Assembly (NCBI RefSeq): GCF_004803815.1
Contig: NZ_CP012544.1
Coordinates: forward strand, 310,001-374,000
Length of the DNA: 64,000 bases
Direction: 5' to 3'
From: Campylobacter showae
GTDB taxonomy: Bacteria > Campylobacterota > Campylobacteria > Campylobacterales > Campylobacteraceae
The notes beneath the pieces are model-generated. The model was given only the letters and a program-made list of their open reading frames with translations. It was not told the DNA's origin and did not search any database. Both the position numbers and the translations under genes were made by a program. Positions 42,490 through 52,275 of the stretch are shown here, one piece after another. The stretch's first letter is position 1, and each line of letters begins with the position of its first letter.

Positions 42490-43566
42490 TCACTTCAATC
42501 TATCGCCGAATTTTTGTTTGTCGCTCATGTAGACGAAGCTTAGCACCTCGGCGACGGCGCGAAAGAGCTCTGCAGGTATCATATCGTTTACCTCGCACAT
42601 CTTGTACAGCTCGCGCGCTAGCGGCGGATTTTCAACGATTTTGACGTTATTTTGCACTCCGATTTGCTTGATGCGAAGCGCTAGAAAATCCACGCCCTTA
42701 GCGAGGATCACGGGCGCTTTTTCCTTTGTTTTATCGTAGCGAAGCGCGACGGCGTAGTGAGTCGGGTTTGTGATGATGACGTCTGCTTGCGGGATATTTT
42801 GCATCATTCTGTTGCGCGCGGCTCGCATTTGTAGCTGGCGGATGCGGCCTTTTACCTGCGGGTCGCCCTCCATTTGTTTGTATTCGTCCTTGATTTCTTG
42901 CTTGCTCATTCTTAGGTCGCGAAAATACTGAAAACGCACGATCAGCACGTCAAGAAGCCCGATGATAAACATCACGATTAGCATCACGGCGGCTAAAATC
43001 AGCATCTTTTCTTTTAGCCACGCTAGCTGCGCCGCCATCGAGAAAAACAGCGTATGCGGCAGCTCTTTGATAAAGCTTAAAAACATCAAAAATCCGACCG
43101 TAAAAACCGCCGTGACCTTGAGTACCATTTTGATGCCGTCTATCAGTTTTTTAAGAGAAAAGAGATTTTTGAGCCCTTTTATCGGGTTGATTTTGTTTAA
43201 ATTTGGCTCCAAAGGTTTAGTTGTAAATATAAATCCAAACTGCATGAGGTTGGCGACGACGCCCGCGATCGCGATGCAAACGGCGATAGGTAGGATGATG
43301 AGCAGCGTGCGAAATATCGTCGTGATCGCGACGCTAAAGAGCAGCTTGCGCGTAAACTCCTGGCCGATTAGACTCTGATAGTAGTTGTATAGCGTGAAAA
43401 ACTGATCGCCGATGAAGCCAAGAAGCGCCACTACGACAAAGATCGCGACCGCGAGCGTGACGAAGCCCGCGAGGTCTTGGCTTTTGGGGACGTTGCCGTC
43501 CTTGCGCGCGTCTTCAATCTTTTTGGAGGTGGGTTCTTCGGTTTTTTCTTGGTCTTCGCCTGCCAT
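42490..43566 (-). CDS. flhB: Flagellar type III export gate protein FlhB
   Basis: FlhB is the export-gate component that switches substrate class. The 358-residue protein has four membrane helices (about 33-55, 80-108, 148-165, 187-210) and a cytoplasmic domain with the self-cleaving NPTH motif at residues 267-270, followed by YAVALRYD. It begins MAGEDQEKTEEPTSKKIEDA, the usual FlhB start. It appears isolated from other flagellar genes here. Confidence 0.96.
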   Translation of the reverse strand: MAGEDQEKTEEPTSKKIEDARKDGNVPKSQDLAGFVTLAVAIFVVVALLGFIGDQFFTLYNYYQSLIGQEFTRKLLFSVAITTIFRTLLIILPIAVCIAIAGVVANLMQFGFIFTTKPLEPNLNKINPIKGLKNLFSLKKLIDGIKMVLKVTAVFTVGFLMFLSFIKELPHTLFFSMAAQLAWLKEKMLILAAVMLIVMFIIGLLDVLIVRFQYFRDLRMSKQEIKDEYKQMEGDPQVKGRIRQLQMRAARNRMMQNIPQADVIITNPTHYAVALRYDKTKEKAPVILAKGVDFLALRIKQIGVQNNVKIVENPPLARELYKMCEVNDMIPAELFRAVAEVLSFVYMSDKQKFGDRLK

Positions 43567-43655
43567 CTCTATCCTGAATTTGCTTAAATTTGGGCGATTA
43601 TATCTAAAACGAGGTTAAATTTTACGCTACAATTGCCTAAATTTAAAGGATAAAA

Positions 43656-44267
43656 ATGCAAAAGCTTGACGATCACGTAAGCGAGTGGTTTTGGCGGATG
43701 AGGGTGCGTAACGAGGTTGCCGCGGATCACTTTAAAAGCCGTAAAATCCCCTACGACGAGTCAAATTTGATAGAGGTTCTGCAAAGCTCGCAGGATAAAT
43801 TTGACCTCCTTTGGGCCGCCGTCGCCCTGCGCGAGCTAGGCACGGTGCGTGCGATACCTGCTCTAAAAGGCGCCGTCAAATTTAAAAGCCTAGACGTACA
43901 AGGTAACGCGGCTTTAACTACCGCGTTTTTAGCGGACGGCGGCGAGAACGGCTTTTTAGCGAGTTTGCTTTCTAGCAAAGAGTACCGCGCTAAATTTTAC
44001 GCGATGACGGGAATTTTATATAAAGAAGACACGGCGCACTCGGCCTTGCCTTTAGTTTTGGAGTATTCGGCTAAGGCGACCAAAGGCGGCAAGGCGCTTG
44101 CTAAAACGCCGTGCGAAGGGCTAGACTGGCTATATTTGGCCAGATACGGTGCGCATCTGCCGCAGGCGCAAGAAGTTTTTGATAAAATAAATAAAAATAG
44201 GAAGTATGTAGATGAAACTGTTTTCACAAGACTCGCAGGAGAATTTCCGCAAATTTTCACAATCTAA
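43656..44267 (+). CDS. HEAT-like repeat protein, unknown
   Basis: A 203-residue soluble helical protein. Residues about 45-120 (DLLWAAVALRELGTVRAIPA and later GNAALTTAFLADGGENGFLA) look like two or three HEAT/armadillo-type helical pairs, as in PBS lyase-type repeats. Start after an aaaggat ribosome-binding site, divergent from flhB. Its last 56 bases overlap the next gene. No family assigned. Confidence 0.6.
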   Translation: MQKLDDHVSEWFWRMRVRNEVAADHFKSRKIPYDESNLIEVLQSSQDKFDLLWAAVALRELGTVRAIPALKGAVKFKSLDVQGNAALTTAFLADGGENGFLASLLSSKEYRAKFYAMTGILYKEDTAHSALPLVLEYSAKATKGGKALAKTPCEGLDWLYLARYGAHLPQAQEVFDKINKNRKYVDETVFTRLAGEFPQIFTI

Positions 44268-45210
44268 AAAACCGCAAAAAAGCGAAACCGAGCTGCTTTT
44301 GGACGAGTGCGGCGAAGTTTTAGCTAAGCCAAAAAAGAAAAATTTGAGCGAGCGCGAGTTTTTGTGCGAGCTGATAAAACTGATGGCTTTTTCGATACCG
44401 CAAATTCCTTATGAAGTTTGGCTCGAAAAATGTATAGAAAGCGGCGATGTGGAGGCTCTAAACGATCTAGTTTTTCAGTACGCCAGAAACGAGCTGCTAC
44501 CGGGCTGCGAGGGCGGATATGATCAGTGCGAGAGGCTGATACACTCGTTTCTCGCGCTGGCGTGCGGCGACATGGATGGCGTGAAAAACGTACTTACGCA
44601 CTCTATGCCGCCCAGCACGAACGGTTATAGATTTTTGTGCGTGATGAGCGATCTGGTTTCGGCGCTGCTATGGGATGATAAAAAATCGCTCGAGCCCGCA
44701 CTGAAAAAAGCGCGCAGATTTGCAGACTCCAAAAAGCCGATAAACGAAAGAGAAGCGGTAAAATTCATCCTTGCCTTGCACGAAAAAGACGCGGCCGCGA
44801 TGAGCGAGAGTTTGAGTAATTTTTGCGTAAAAGTCGCTAGAACCGCCGCGCCGCAATTTGAAAAGAGGATTAGTTTTTTCGCGCACGGACTTTACGCCTT
44901 GGCGCACTACCTCTTACTTTTTGAGATTTTTGAGTGTATTTGCTTGCCAAAAGCTAAAAATTTTAGCGAAATTTACGCAAAAAGGCTTTTGGACGGCAAA
45001 CCGGCGCAGCCAAAATTATACTTTAGTTTTCCACCTGAATTTGACGTTTTTAATCAAATTTTAAACGCGCCGCCGGCTAAAACCGTACTTTATCAGCCTT
45101 TTGACGGGCCTTCGCCGAGCGATCAAATACGCTTCCTAGATCACGACGCGATGGTCGAAAATTTAGCGGATGAAATTTTAAAAGCTAGGACATTAAACCA
45201 AAATTTATAA
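44212..45210 (+). CDS. Conserved hypothetical protein, helical
   Basis: A 332-residue soluble protein whose ATG (after AGGAAGTATGTAG) lies inside the 3' end of the preceding gene in another frame (56-base overlap), so the pair is translationally coupled. A Lys/Ser-rich N terminus is followed by helical segments; the part about 165-260 (REAVKFILALHEKDAAAMSE, then FFAHGLYALAHYLLLFE) is faintly like Imm49-type immunity proteins, which is only a suggestion. No toxin gene is nearby. Confidence 0.6.
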   Translation: MKLFSQDSQENFRKFSQSKKPQKSETELLLDECGEVLAKPKKKNLSEREFLCELIKLMAFSIPQIPYEVWLEKCIESGDVEALNDLVFQYARNELLPGCEGGYDQCERLIHSFLALACGDMDGVKNVLTHSMPPSTNGYRFLCVMSDLVSALLWDDKKSLEPALKKARRFADSKKPINEREAVKFILALHEKDAAAMSESLSNFCVKVARTAAPQFEKRISFFAHGLYALAHYLLLFEIFECICLPKAKNFSEIYAKRLLDGKPAQPKLYFSFPPEFDVFNQILNAPPAKTVLYQPFDGPSPSDQIRFLDHDAMVENLADEILKARTLNQNL

Positions 45211-45310
45211 ATTTTTGGGTATCATCCGTCTCTTACAACCAACAAAGCTCCTCAAGTCTTTTGAAATCCAAAAGCGCTTTTTGGTCTTACCAAATTTAGA
45301 AAGGTAGAGT

Positions 45311-45625
45311 ATGTCAAAATACGCTATATTTAAGCACGGCGGCAAGCAGTATCGCGTCAGCGAAGGCGAATATCTTAAGCTTGACCATTTCAGTGCTGAA
45401 GCAAAATCATCAGTCGAGATTACGGACGTTTTGTGCGTAAACGACGGTGAAGTAAAGGTAGGCGCGCCGTTCGTAAAGGGTGCGAAAGTCGTTCTTGAAG
45501 TCGTAAACGAGGGCAAGGATAAAAAAGTCGTTATTTACAAAAAACGCAGACGCAAAGACTCAAAACTAAAACGCGGTTTTAGAAGACAGTTCACACGCGT
45601 AAAAGTCGTAAGTATCGCAGCTTAA
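45311..45625 (+). CDS. rplU: 50S ribosomal protein L21
   Basis: The 104-residue protein has the L21 beginning [19 protein letters not shown] and the basic C terminus [19 protein letters not shown]. It is followed 11 bases later by rpmA, as in almost all bacteria. A TATCAT -10-like box lies at about 45219, roughly 90 bases upstream. Confidence 0.98.
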   Translation: MSKYAIFKHGGKQYRVSEGEYLKLDHFSAEAKSSVEITDVLCVNDGEVKVGAPFVKGAKVVLEVVNEGKDKKVVIYKKRRRKDSKLKRGFRRQFTRVKVVSIAA

Positions 45626-45636
45626 GGAGATAAGAA

Positions 45637-45894
45637 ATGGCACACAAAAAAGGTCAAGGCTCAACCCAGAATAACCGAGATAGTATCGGACGACGCTTAG
45701 GCGTTAAAAAATTCGGCGGCGAATTCGTTCGCGCGGGCAACATCATCATCCGCCAGCGCGGTACCGCTACTCACGCGGGCAGTAACGTCGGTCTAGGCAA
45801 AGATCACACGATTTTCGCTCTAATCGACGGTTTCGTTAAATTCGAAAGACTAGATAAAAATAGAAAAAAAGTTTCAGTTTATCCTGCTGCGTAA
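45637..45894 (+). CDS. rpmA: 50S ribosomal protein L27
   Basis: The 85-residue protein begins [20 protein letters not shown], so it lacks the N-terminal extension that is cleaved in Firmicutes. [19 protein letters not shown] is typical of L27. It follows AAGGAGATAAGAA and ends at an intrinsic terminator. Confidence 0.98.
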   Translation: MAHKKGQGSTQNNRDSIGRRLGVKKFGGEFVRAGNIIIRQRGTATHAGSNVGLGKDHTIFALIDGFVKFERLDKNRKKVSVYPAA

Positions 45895-45896
45895 TC

Positions 45897-45920
45897 CTTG
45901 GGGCGAAAGCCCCTTTTTTC
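45897..45920 (+). terminator. Intrinsic terminator of rplU-rpmA
   Basis: TTGGGGC, a GAAA tetraloop, and GCCCC followed by six T, immediately after the rpmA stop: a canonical GNRA-loop terminator. Confidence 0.88.
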
Positions 45921-46098
45921 TTTTAAAACCACCCAAATTTTTAAAATCTAAAAAGCTTTTACCTAAATAAATAATCGTTACGTTATTTGTCAATTTTTAA
46001 AATTTGACCCAAACTGCTTAAATTTATATTGTACTAATAATGGCGCTTGGCAAATCCTTTGAACTTTTCGGCAAATCAAATTTTAATCAATAAACCGA

Positions 46099-46104
46099 TA
46101 TAAT
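46099..46104 (+). promoter_or_regulatory. Probable -10 box of obgE
   Basis: GATATAATCC, 65 bases upstream of the obgE ATG in a 274-base AT-rich gap after the rpmA terminator. The rest of the gap holds no recognisable gene. Confidence 0.5.
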
Positions 46105-46168
46105 CCGAAAATTTCGCAAAATAACAAACTAAAAATAATAGAATAAAATTTAAAAACTAAGGCAAAAA

Positions 46169-47224
46169 ATGTTTATAGATAGCGTAAATTTAACTCTAAG
46201 CTCGGGTCACGGCGGAGCTGGCTCAGTGAGCTTTCGCCGCGAAAAACACGTGATTTTAGGCGGACCGGACGGCGGCGACGGCGGCGACGGCGGGGATGTG
46301 TATTTCGTCGCCGATAACAACACTCACACGCTGGCGGTGTATAAAGGCAAAAAGGCCATGCATGCGCAAAACGGCGAGGCTGGGATGGGGCGCAGGATGC
46401 ACGGCAAAAGAGGCGAGCATCTCGAGCTCATCGTGCCTCCCGGCACCGCAGTGCTAGACGCCGAGACGGGCGAGCTGCTCTGCGACTTAACTAGCGAGGG
46501 GCAGCGCGAGCTATTTTTAAAAGGCGGCAAAGGCGGGCTTGGCAACGTACACTTTAAAAGCTCGATCAACCAAGCCCCAGAATACGCACAAAAAGGTCTC
46601 GAAGGCGAAACGCGTGAGGTGCGGCTGGAGCTAAAACTCATCGCCGACGTGGGGCTAGTGGGCTTTCCAAACGTCGGTAAAAGCACGCTTATCTCGACCG
46701 TCTCAAATGCCAAGCCTCAGATCGCAAACTACGAATTTACCACTCTCACGCCAAAGCTCGGCCTCGTCGAGGTGGACGAATACAGCGGCTTTGTCATGGC
46801 CGATATTCCGGGCATTATCGAGGGCGCAAGCGAGGGGCGCGGTCTTGGCGTGCAGTTTTTAAGGCACGTCGAACGCACGAAAATTTTGCTTTTTATGCTT
46901 GATCTTGCGAACTACCGCAGCCTCGAGGAGCAGTTTGACGCGCTGCGGGCCGAGACGGCGAAATTTTCGGGAGAGCTTACAAAAAGAGACTACGCGATCG
47001 CTCTAACTCGCGCTGATGCGGCTGAAAATTTGCAGGAAAAATTTGACGCGTTTTTGGCGCATTTGAGGCTTTCGGGTACGGCGGGCGAGATGAAATTTAA
47101 ACAAGATATTTATGAGTTTGACGCCGCTAAGCCGTTTTTTGTTATGCCGATATCCTCGGCGACGGGACAAAATATAAACGAGCTAAAATTCAACCTGCTT
47201 GAGCTGCTTAAAAAGGAGCTGTAG
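46169..47224 (+). CDS. obgE: GTPase Obg
   Basis: The 351-residue ribosome-associated GTPase has the glycine-rich Obg fold ([13 protein letters not shown] and [21 protein letters not shown]), the G1 motif GFPNVGKST at about 166, the G3 [16 protein letters not shown], and a short C-terminal tail. It is a normal size for epsilonproteobacteria. Confidence 0.97.
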   Translation: MFIDSVNLTLSSGHGGAGSVSFRREKHVILGGPDGGDGGDGGDVYFVADNNTHTLAVYKGKKAMHAQNGEAGMGRRMHGKRGEHLELIVPPGTAVLDAETGELLCDLTSEGQRELFLKGGKGGLGNVHFKSSINQAPEYAQKGLEGETREVRLELKLIADVGLVGFPNVGKSTLISTVSNAKPQIANYEFTTLTPKLGLVEVDEYSGFVMADIPGIIEGASEGRGLGVQFLRHVERTKILLFMLDLANYRSLEEQFDALRAETAKFSGELTKRDYAIALTRADAAENLQEKFDAFLAHLRLSGTAGEMKFKQDIYEFDAAKPFFVMPISSATGQNINELKFNLLELLKKEL

Positions 47225-47351
47225 GCTGCGCTAAAAGCCGCGCCGTAGAGGGGTTTTAACGAACGTAGGCCTTAAGGCGCTCACATACGCGGTTAAATTT
47301 TATTTTTATCGCTCGCAAACGCCGCAAAAAGATAAAATTTAAGAAGGCGAA

Positions 47352-47693
47352 ATGAATAAAATTTTTATACTTGCGCTGTTATGTTTCGGCGCATACGGTT
47401 GCGATCCCGCCGATCCGGTGCCGAATTCTATGGACTTTAACGACAAGGATCACGACGGCGCACTGAGCTTGCAGGAGTGGACGGCGAGCGAGGTGCCGTC
47501 TGGGCTGAGAGTAGAGTTAAATCTACGCTCAGGCTCGGAATTTAATAGGCTCGATGCTAATCGTGACGGCAAGATTAGCCTTGATGAGCTGGGGGCAAAA
47601 CCGTCTGCAAAGATTTATTGGTCCGAAGATCCGTGCGCTTTTTGGCCTTGGTCGGACGGATCCGAGGATAAAAATCAATCCGCCGTTAAATAA
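47352..47693 (+). CDS. EF-hand lipoprotein or secreted protein
   Basis: A 113-residue protein with a short signal peptide (MNKIFILALLCFGAYGC), where C17 may be lipidated although the lipobox (AYGC) is atypical. Two EF-hand loops follow: DKDHDGALSLQEW at about 32-44 and DANRDGKISLDEL at about 68-80, both with all calcium-ligating positions. The C-terminal part has another Cys and is Trp-rich. It lies between obgE and fmt, where C. jejuni, as I remember it, has proB. Confidence 0.75.
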   Translation: MNKIFILALLCFGAYGCDPADPVPNSMDFNDKDHDGALSLQEWTASEVPSGLRVELNLRSGSEFNRLDANRDGKISLDELGAKPSAKIYWSEDPCAFWPWSDGSEDKNQSAVK

Positions 47694-47807
47694 GGCGCAC
47701 GAGCGTGAACCCGTGTTTGCACTGCGGTATGCGTAAAATTTATTGCGAGCACGATTGCGCCCGTATGATCGCTCGCGCCCTGATTTGGCTAAATTTAAAG
47801 GAAAAGA

Positions 47808-48728
47808 ATGAATATAGTTTTTATGGGAACGCCCGAGTATGCGGCTAAAATTTTGTGCGCGCTTACGGTGGCGAAATTTGAGATCGCGGCTGTCTTCACG
47901 CAGCCTGATAAGCCTGTGGGCAGGAAGCAAATTTTAACGCCTAGCGAGGTTAAAGTTTATGCGCAAAAGCATCTGCCTGCCGTGCCGATCTTTCAGCCCG
48001 CAACACTCAAAGACGAGGCGGTCGCTGCGCAAATAAAAGAGCTAAAGCCTGATTTCATCGTGGTTGCCGCATACGGTAAAATTTTGCCGCAAAGCGTGCT
48101 TGATATCGCGCCTTGCATAAACCTGCACGCTTCGATCCTGCCTAAATATCGCGGCGCGAGCCCTATTCAAAGCGCGATCTTGGCGGGCGAGAAGCAGACC
48201 GGCGTGACGGCGATGCTGATGGATGCGGGGCTTGACACAGGCGATATGCTTGATTTTGCCTACACGCCTTGCGAGGATAAAACGGCGGCGCAGCTGTTTG
48301 ACGAGCTCGGGGATTTGGCGGGTGAGCTTATCGTGCGAGTGCTACAAAATTTTGCAAACTTAAAGCCGCTAAAGCAGGACGGCACGCAGGCCACGCACTG
48401 CAAAAAGATAAGCAAATCCGACGGGCTTTTTGGCTTTGAGCAGAGCGCGGAGCAAATTTATAATAAATTTCGCGCGCTAACGCCCTGGCCGGGGATTTAT
48501 CTAGCTAGCGGGTTAAAAATTTTGGATTTAGAAATTCTGCGCGAATCCTGTGGGCGTAAATTTCAGCGCACAGGCGAAATTCTGCACGTTGATAAGCTCG
48601 GCTTTTGCGTTTCTTGCGGCGAGGGTGCGGTCAAGATCATAAAGGTGCAAGAGCCGGGCAAAAGGCCCGTGGAGGCTAGCGCGTATCTAAACGGCAAGCG
48701 CCTTGGCATCGGCGATATAGTGTCGTAA
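47808..48728 (+). CDS. fmt: Methionyl-tRNA formyltransferase
   Basis: The 306-residue enzyme formylates initiator Met-tRNA using 10-formyl-THF (which Fhs, also in this window, can produce). It has MGTPEYAAKIL at the start, the formyltransferase motif NLHASILPKYRGASPIQ with catalytic N and H, and VTAMLMDAGLDTGD. Start after AAAGGAAAAGA. Confidence 0.97.
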   Translation: MNIVFMGTPEYAAKILCALTVAKFEIAAVFTQPDKPVGRKQILTPSEVKVYAQKHLPAVPIFQPATLKDEAVAAQIKELKPDFIVVAAYGKILPQSVLDIAPCINLHASILPKYRGASPIQSAILAGEKQTGVTAMLMDAGLDTGDMLDFAYTPCEDKTAAQLFDELGDLAGELIVRVLQNFANLKPLKQDGTQATHCKKISKSDGLFGFEQSAEQIYNKFRALTPWPGIYLASGLKILDLEILRESCGRKFQRTGEILHVDKLGFCVSCGEGAVKIIKVQEPGKRPVEASAYLNGKRLGIGDIVS

Positions 48729-48819
48729 ATTTAAATCGAGCGAAGCTTGTTGCGTAAATCTAATGATACGAATGCGCTCGCAATGTAAAATTAATAAGCA
48801 AATTTAAAAGGAATAAAAT

Positions 48820-49455
48820 TTGAGAATAGAGTTCGCAGATAGCGTCCCCTCTACGCAAAAAGTTTTGGTCGAAGGGCTGCGAAACGGCGAAATACAGCCG
48901 CCTTTTGCGCTCGTGGCAAAGGAGCAGACGCAAGGTATCGGCAGCAGAAACAACACTTGGAGCGGGCTAGAAGGCAATCTGTTTTTTTCATTTTGCATGA
49001 GCGAAACGGCGCTGCCAGGTGATCTAAAGGGCGAGTCGGCGTCGATTTACTTTTCGATGATAATGCGCGAAGTACTTGCGGCTCGCGGCTCGAAAATTTG
49101 GCTAAAATGGCCGAATGATTTTTATGTTGGCGACAAAAAAATCGGCGGAACTTTGACGACGAGGGTTGGCGAAATTTACGTTTGCGGCATGGGTATAAAT
49201 CTAAAAAACGCGCCCGAAAACGCCGGAATTTTAGATATAGATGTTAGCCCTAGTGCCGCGGTCGGAGAGTTTTGCAAGAGGCTGCAAACGGCTCCGTCTT
49301 GGGCGGAAATTTTTAAAAAATTTGAGAGCGAATTTGAAAAATCAAGAGAATTTGTCACGCACTTTGAGGGCGAAGAAATGTCGCTCAAAGACGCAAAACT
49401 CCTATCTGACGGCTCTTTGGATATAGGTGGGCGAAGGGTTTTTTCGCTCAGATAA
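48820..49455 (+). CDS. birA: Biotin--[acetyl-CoA-carboxylase] ligase (no HTH domain)
   Basis: The 211-residue protein attaches biotin to carboxylases. It starts with a TTG at 48820 after AAAAGGA. Landmarks are SVPSTQK at the N terminus, EQTQGIGSRNNTWSG (biotinyl-AMP loop), LKWPNDFYVGDKKIGG and GMGINL. The DNA-binding domain of E. coli BirA is absent, so it is an enzyme only. It is followed by parA after 159 bases. Confidence 0.94.
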   Translation: MRIEFADSVPSTQKVLVEGLRNGEIQPPFALVAKEQTQGIGSRNNTWSGLEGNLFFSFCMSETALPGDLKGESASIYFSMIMREVLAARGSKIWLKWPNDFYVGDKKIGGTLTTRVGEIYVCGMGINLKNAPENAGILDIDVSPSAAVGEFCKRLQTAPSWAEIFKKFESEFEKSREFVTHFEGEEMSLKDAKLLSDGSLDIGGRRVFSLR

Positions 49456-49614
49456 ATTTGCTTAAATTTGACGTGAAATTTAATATTTTTATGAAATATC
49501 GGCGGGGACGATCCGCGAAATTCTTTCAGAAATTTTAAAGCTGAAACTAAACTTGGACAAAGTAAGTTTTTTGTAAAATTAATCAATTAAAAAAACAAAA
49601 TTTGGAAAATTCTC

Positions 49615-50397
49615 ATGTGTGAAATTATAACCATTGCAAACCAGAAAGGCGGCGTCGGAAAGACGACTACGGCGGTAAATTTGGCCGCATCGCTGGCGGT
49701 GGCCGAAAAAAAAGTCCTACTCATCGACATCGATCCGCAAGCAAATGCGACGACTGGAATGGGCTTTAGCAGAAACGACTATGAGTACAACATCTACCAT
49801 GTGCTCACGGGTCGCAAAAAGCTCTCGCAAATAGTGCTAAAAACCGAGATACCGACGCTTTTTCTAGCACCTTCAAACATCGGTCTCGTGGGTATAGAGC
49901 AAGAACTAAGCGAACAAAACAAAGACTATCAAAAGATACTAAAAAGCAAGATCGAAGAGGTCGAGGGGCAGTATGATTTTATCATCATTGACAGTCCTCC
50001 GGCGCTAGGCAGTATCACCGTAAACGCACTAAGTGCTAGCGATAGCGTGATAATCCCTATACAGTGCGAATTTTACGCATTAGAGGGGCTTGCACAAATT
50101 TTAAATACGGTAAAAATCATCAAAAAAACCATAAATCCAAAGCTAAATATTAAAGGATTTTTACCGACTATGTACAGTTCGCAAAATAACCTCGCCAAGG
50201 AAACGGTAGCAAATTTAAAGCAGCATTTTGAAAATAAACTGTTTAAAAACAAGGATATGGGCGATGAGTTCGTGATAGTACCGCGAAACGTAAAGCTTGC
50301 CGAAAGCCCGAGCTTCGGTAAGCCGGTGATTTTATACGACATAAAATCACCCGGCTCGGTAGCGTATCAAAATTTGGCATGCTGTATTTTAGGATAA
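49615..50397 (+). CDS. parA: Chromosome-partitioning ATPase ParA (Soj)
   Basis: The 260-residue ParA-type ATPase has the deviant Walker A KGGVGKTT at residues 11-18, IDIDPQANATTG and the Walker B FIIIDSPPALG. The length fits the chromosomal Soj type without an N-terminal HTH. parB starts 3 bases after its stop. No parS palindrome was found in the window. Confidence 0.95.
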   Translation: MCEIITIANQKGGVGKTTTAVNLAASLAVAEKKVLLIDIDPQANATTGMGFSRNDYEYNIYHVLTGRKKLSQIVLKTEIPTLFLAPSNIGLVGIEQELSEQNKDYQKILKSKIEEVEGQYDFIIIDSPPALGSITVNALSASDSVIIPIQCEFYALEGLAQILNTVKIIKKTINPKLNIKGFLPTMYSSQNNLAKETVANLKQHFENKLFKNKDMGDEFVIVPRNVKLAESPSFGKPVILYDIKSPGSVAYQNLACCILG

Positions 50398-50400
50398 CGA

Positions 50401-51255
50401 ATGGCTAAAAAAGGCGGATTAGGGCGTGGACTAGAAGCGATTTTGGGTGATGTAGAGCTAGCGTATAAAGCCGAAATAAACGAAGGTAACAGCGAAATAA
50501 TAAAAGAAATAGACCTTGAGTTGATTACCGAAAACCCGTATCAACCGCGTAAAAATTTCGACGAAACGGCACTAAGAGAGCTTAGTGAAAGTATAAAAAG
50601 ACACGGTCTTATCCAGCCGATCATCGTTATAGAAAAAGACAGCGGATATATGCTGATAGCAGGCGAGAGGAGATTTCGCGCGACTAAACTGCTTGGCGAA
50701 AGCAAGATAAAGGCAATAGTTGCCGACATCGAGAGCCAAAGTCTGCGCGAGCTAGCGCTCATAGAAAATATCCAAAGAGAGGACCTAAATCCGATCGAGC
50801 TTGCAAATTCTTATAAAGAGCTCATAGACGAATATAAAATCACGCAGGACGGACTCGCAAACATCATCCACAAAAGCAGGGTTCAGATAACAAATACTAT
50901 GAGGCTTTTGAGCCTTAGCGCCGTGACGCAAGAATATATAAAAGAAGGCAAACTAACGCAAGGGCACGCTAAAGTCATCGTAGGCCTTGAGCCAAACGAC
51001 GAAAAAACGGCGGTCGATACCATCATCGGACAGCGCCTTAGCGTGCGCGAGACGGAAAATTTGGTAAAAAATTTAAAAAATAAATTGCCGCCTAAAACAG
51101 CACTTAAGTTAGATGATAGATATCTTGAAAGACTAACAAATTTAAAAGAGATTTTTTCTAAATTTGACGTACCGGTTAAGATAAAAGGCAAAAAAATCAC
51201 TATCGAATTTGATGATATAGCTGATATCGATAGGCTAATAAACAAGATAAAATAA
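50401..51255 (+). CDS. parB: Chromosome-partitioning protein ParB
   Basis: The 284-residue CTP-dependent clamp protein binds parS. It has the N-terminal KKGGLGRGLEAILGD, QPRKNFDETALRELSESI, the CTP-binding GERRFRAT, the ENIQREDLNPIE box and an HTH (TQDGLANIIHKSRVQITNTM). It forms an operon with parA. Confidence 0.95.
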   Translation: MAKKGGLGRGLEAILGDVELAYKAEINEGNSEIIKEIDLELITENPYQPRKNFDETALRELSESIKRHGLIQPIIVIEKDSGYMLIAGERRFRATKLLGESKIKAIVADIESQSLRELALIENIQREDLNPIELANSYKELIDEYKITQDGLANIIHKSRVQITNTMRLLSLSAVTQEYIKEGKLTQGHAKVIVGLEPNDEKTAVDTIIGQRLSVRETENLVKNLKNKLPPKTALKLDDRYLERLTNLKEIFSKFDVPVKIKGKKITIEFDDIADIDRLINKIK

Positions 51256-51353
51256 AAATATTTATTTAAATTTAGCTTGTTTTATCCTTTTTTTTTGTAA
51301 AATAAGCACGGTTTTATTATGCTTAAGAAAATATTAAACTTTAAGGAGATTTG

Positions 51354-51776
51354 ATGTTGGAAATTAATTTGCCGCTAGTCGTCCTAACGGCAGTTATTTT
51401 TCTAGGGCTTATCGCCGTTTTAAATTCCATCCTTTACAAGCCTCTACTTAAATTTATAGACGCTAGAAACGATGCGATAAAAAATGACGAAGAGAGCGCT
51501 AGTAAAAATACGAGCGATCTTGGCGTGTATGAAGCGCAGATAGAACAGCTCATAGCTGCCGCAAGAAGCGAGGCCGGCAAGATCAAGCAGGAGGCTATCA
51601 ACGCCGCAAAAGACGCGGCCGCTAAGATAGTCAGCGAAAAGCGCGGAGTTTTGGAGGCTGATTACGATGCTTTTATCCAAAATTTAAACTCTCAAAAGAG
51701 CGATTTTAGAGCTAATTTACAGCAAAAACTGCCTGAACTTCAAGCTGCTTTAAAAGCAAAACTCGCAAGGATTTAA
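51354..51776 (+). CDS. atpF': ATP synthase subunit b'
   Basis: First gene of the ATP synthase operon. The 140-residue peripheral-stalk subunit has one N-terminal membrane helix (about 4-24) and a long charged helix. The ATG at 51354 after AAGGAGATTTG is preferred over the TTG one codon upstream. The presence of b' beside b is usual in epsilonproteobacteria. Confidence 0.9.
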   Translation: MLEINLPLVVLTAVIFLGLIAVLNSILYKPLLKFIDARNDAIKNDEESASKNTSDLGVYEAQIEQLIAAARSEAGKIKQEAINAAKDAAAKIVSEKRGVLEADYDAFIQNLNSQKSDFRANLQQKLPELQAALKAKLARI

Positions 51777-51777
51777 T

Positions 51778-52275
51778 ATGAAAAGCAAAATTTTACTTTT
51801 ATTATGTCCTTTTATTTTAATGGCGGACGGCGGATACGACATCGTGCCTAGGACGATAAACTTTATCGTTTTTGCCGCGATTTTGTATTATTTTATAGCG
51901 AACCCTATCAAAAATGCCTACAAAGGAAGAATCGCCGGTATCGCGGCGAGACTTGATAATATCGAGCAAAAGCTAAAGGACTCAAAAGCCAAAAAAGACG
52001 ACGCTCTAAGGCGCGTAGAAGAGGCTAAAGCAAATGCGGCTAGCCTAGTAGAAACGGCTAGAAAAGAGGCTGTTTTGATTTCTGAGCGTATCAAAGAAGA
52101 AACCAGACAAGAGGTCGCAAATTTAGAAAAAAGTTTCCAGGATCAAAAAGAATTTGAAAAAAGACGCATGGTTAAGTCTGTTGTGGGCGAAATTTTAAAT
52201 GAAATTTTTGCAAGCGACAGCGTGAAAATGGATCAAAGCGAGCTTATCAATATCATGCTTAAGAGGGTTGGCTAA
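51778..52275 (+). CDS. atpF: ATP synthase subunit b
   Basis: A 165-residue b subunit with a hydrophobic N-terminal region, including a signal-like first 16 residues and a helix at about 27-43, followed by a long Lys/Glu/Ala-rich stalk helix. It starts 1 base after the b' stop and overlaps atpH by 1 base. Confidence 0.93.
   Translation: MKSKILLLLCPFILMADGGYDIVPRTINFIVFAAILYYFIANPIKNAYKGRIAGIAARLDNIEQKLKDSKAKKDDALRRVEEAKANAASLVETARKEAVLISERIKEETRQEVANLEKSFQDQKEFEKRRMVKSVVGEILNEIFASDSVKMDQSELINIMLKRVG

Noticed and set aside
42124-42644. Two plus-strand frames across repeat copy B and the flhB 3' end
   Set aside because: Basic, low-complexity translations; one is antisense to flhB and the other follows the inverted repeats.
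49456-49614. Search for parS sites near parAB
   Set aside because: No palindrome close to the TGTTTCACGTGAAACA consensus was seen here or elsewhere in the window.
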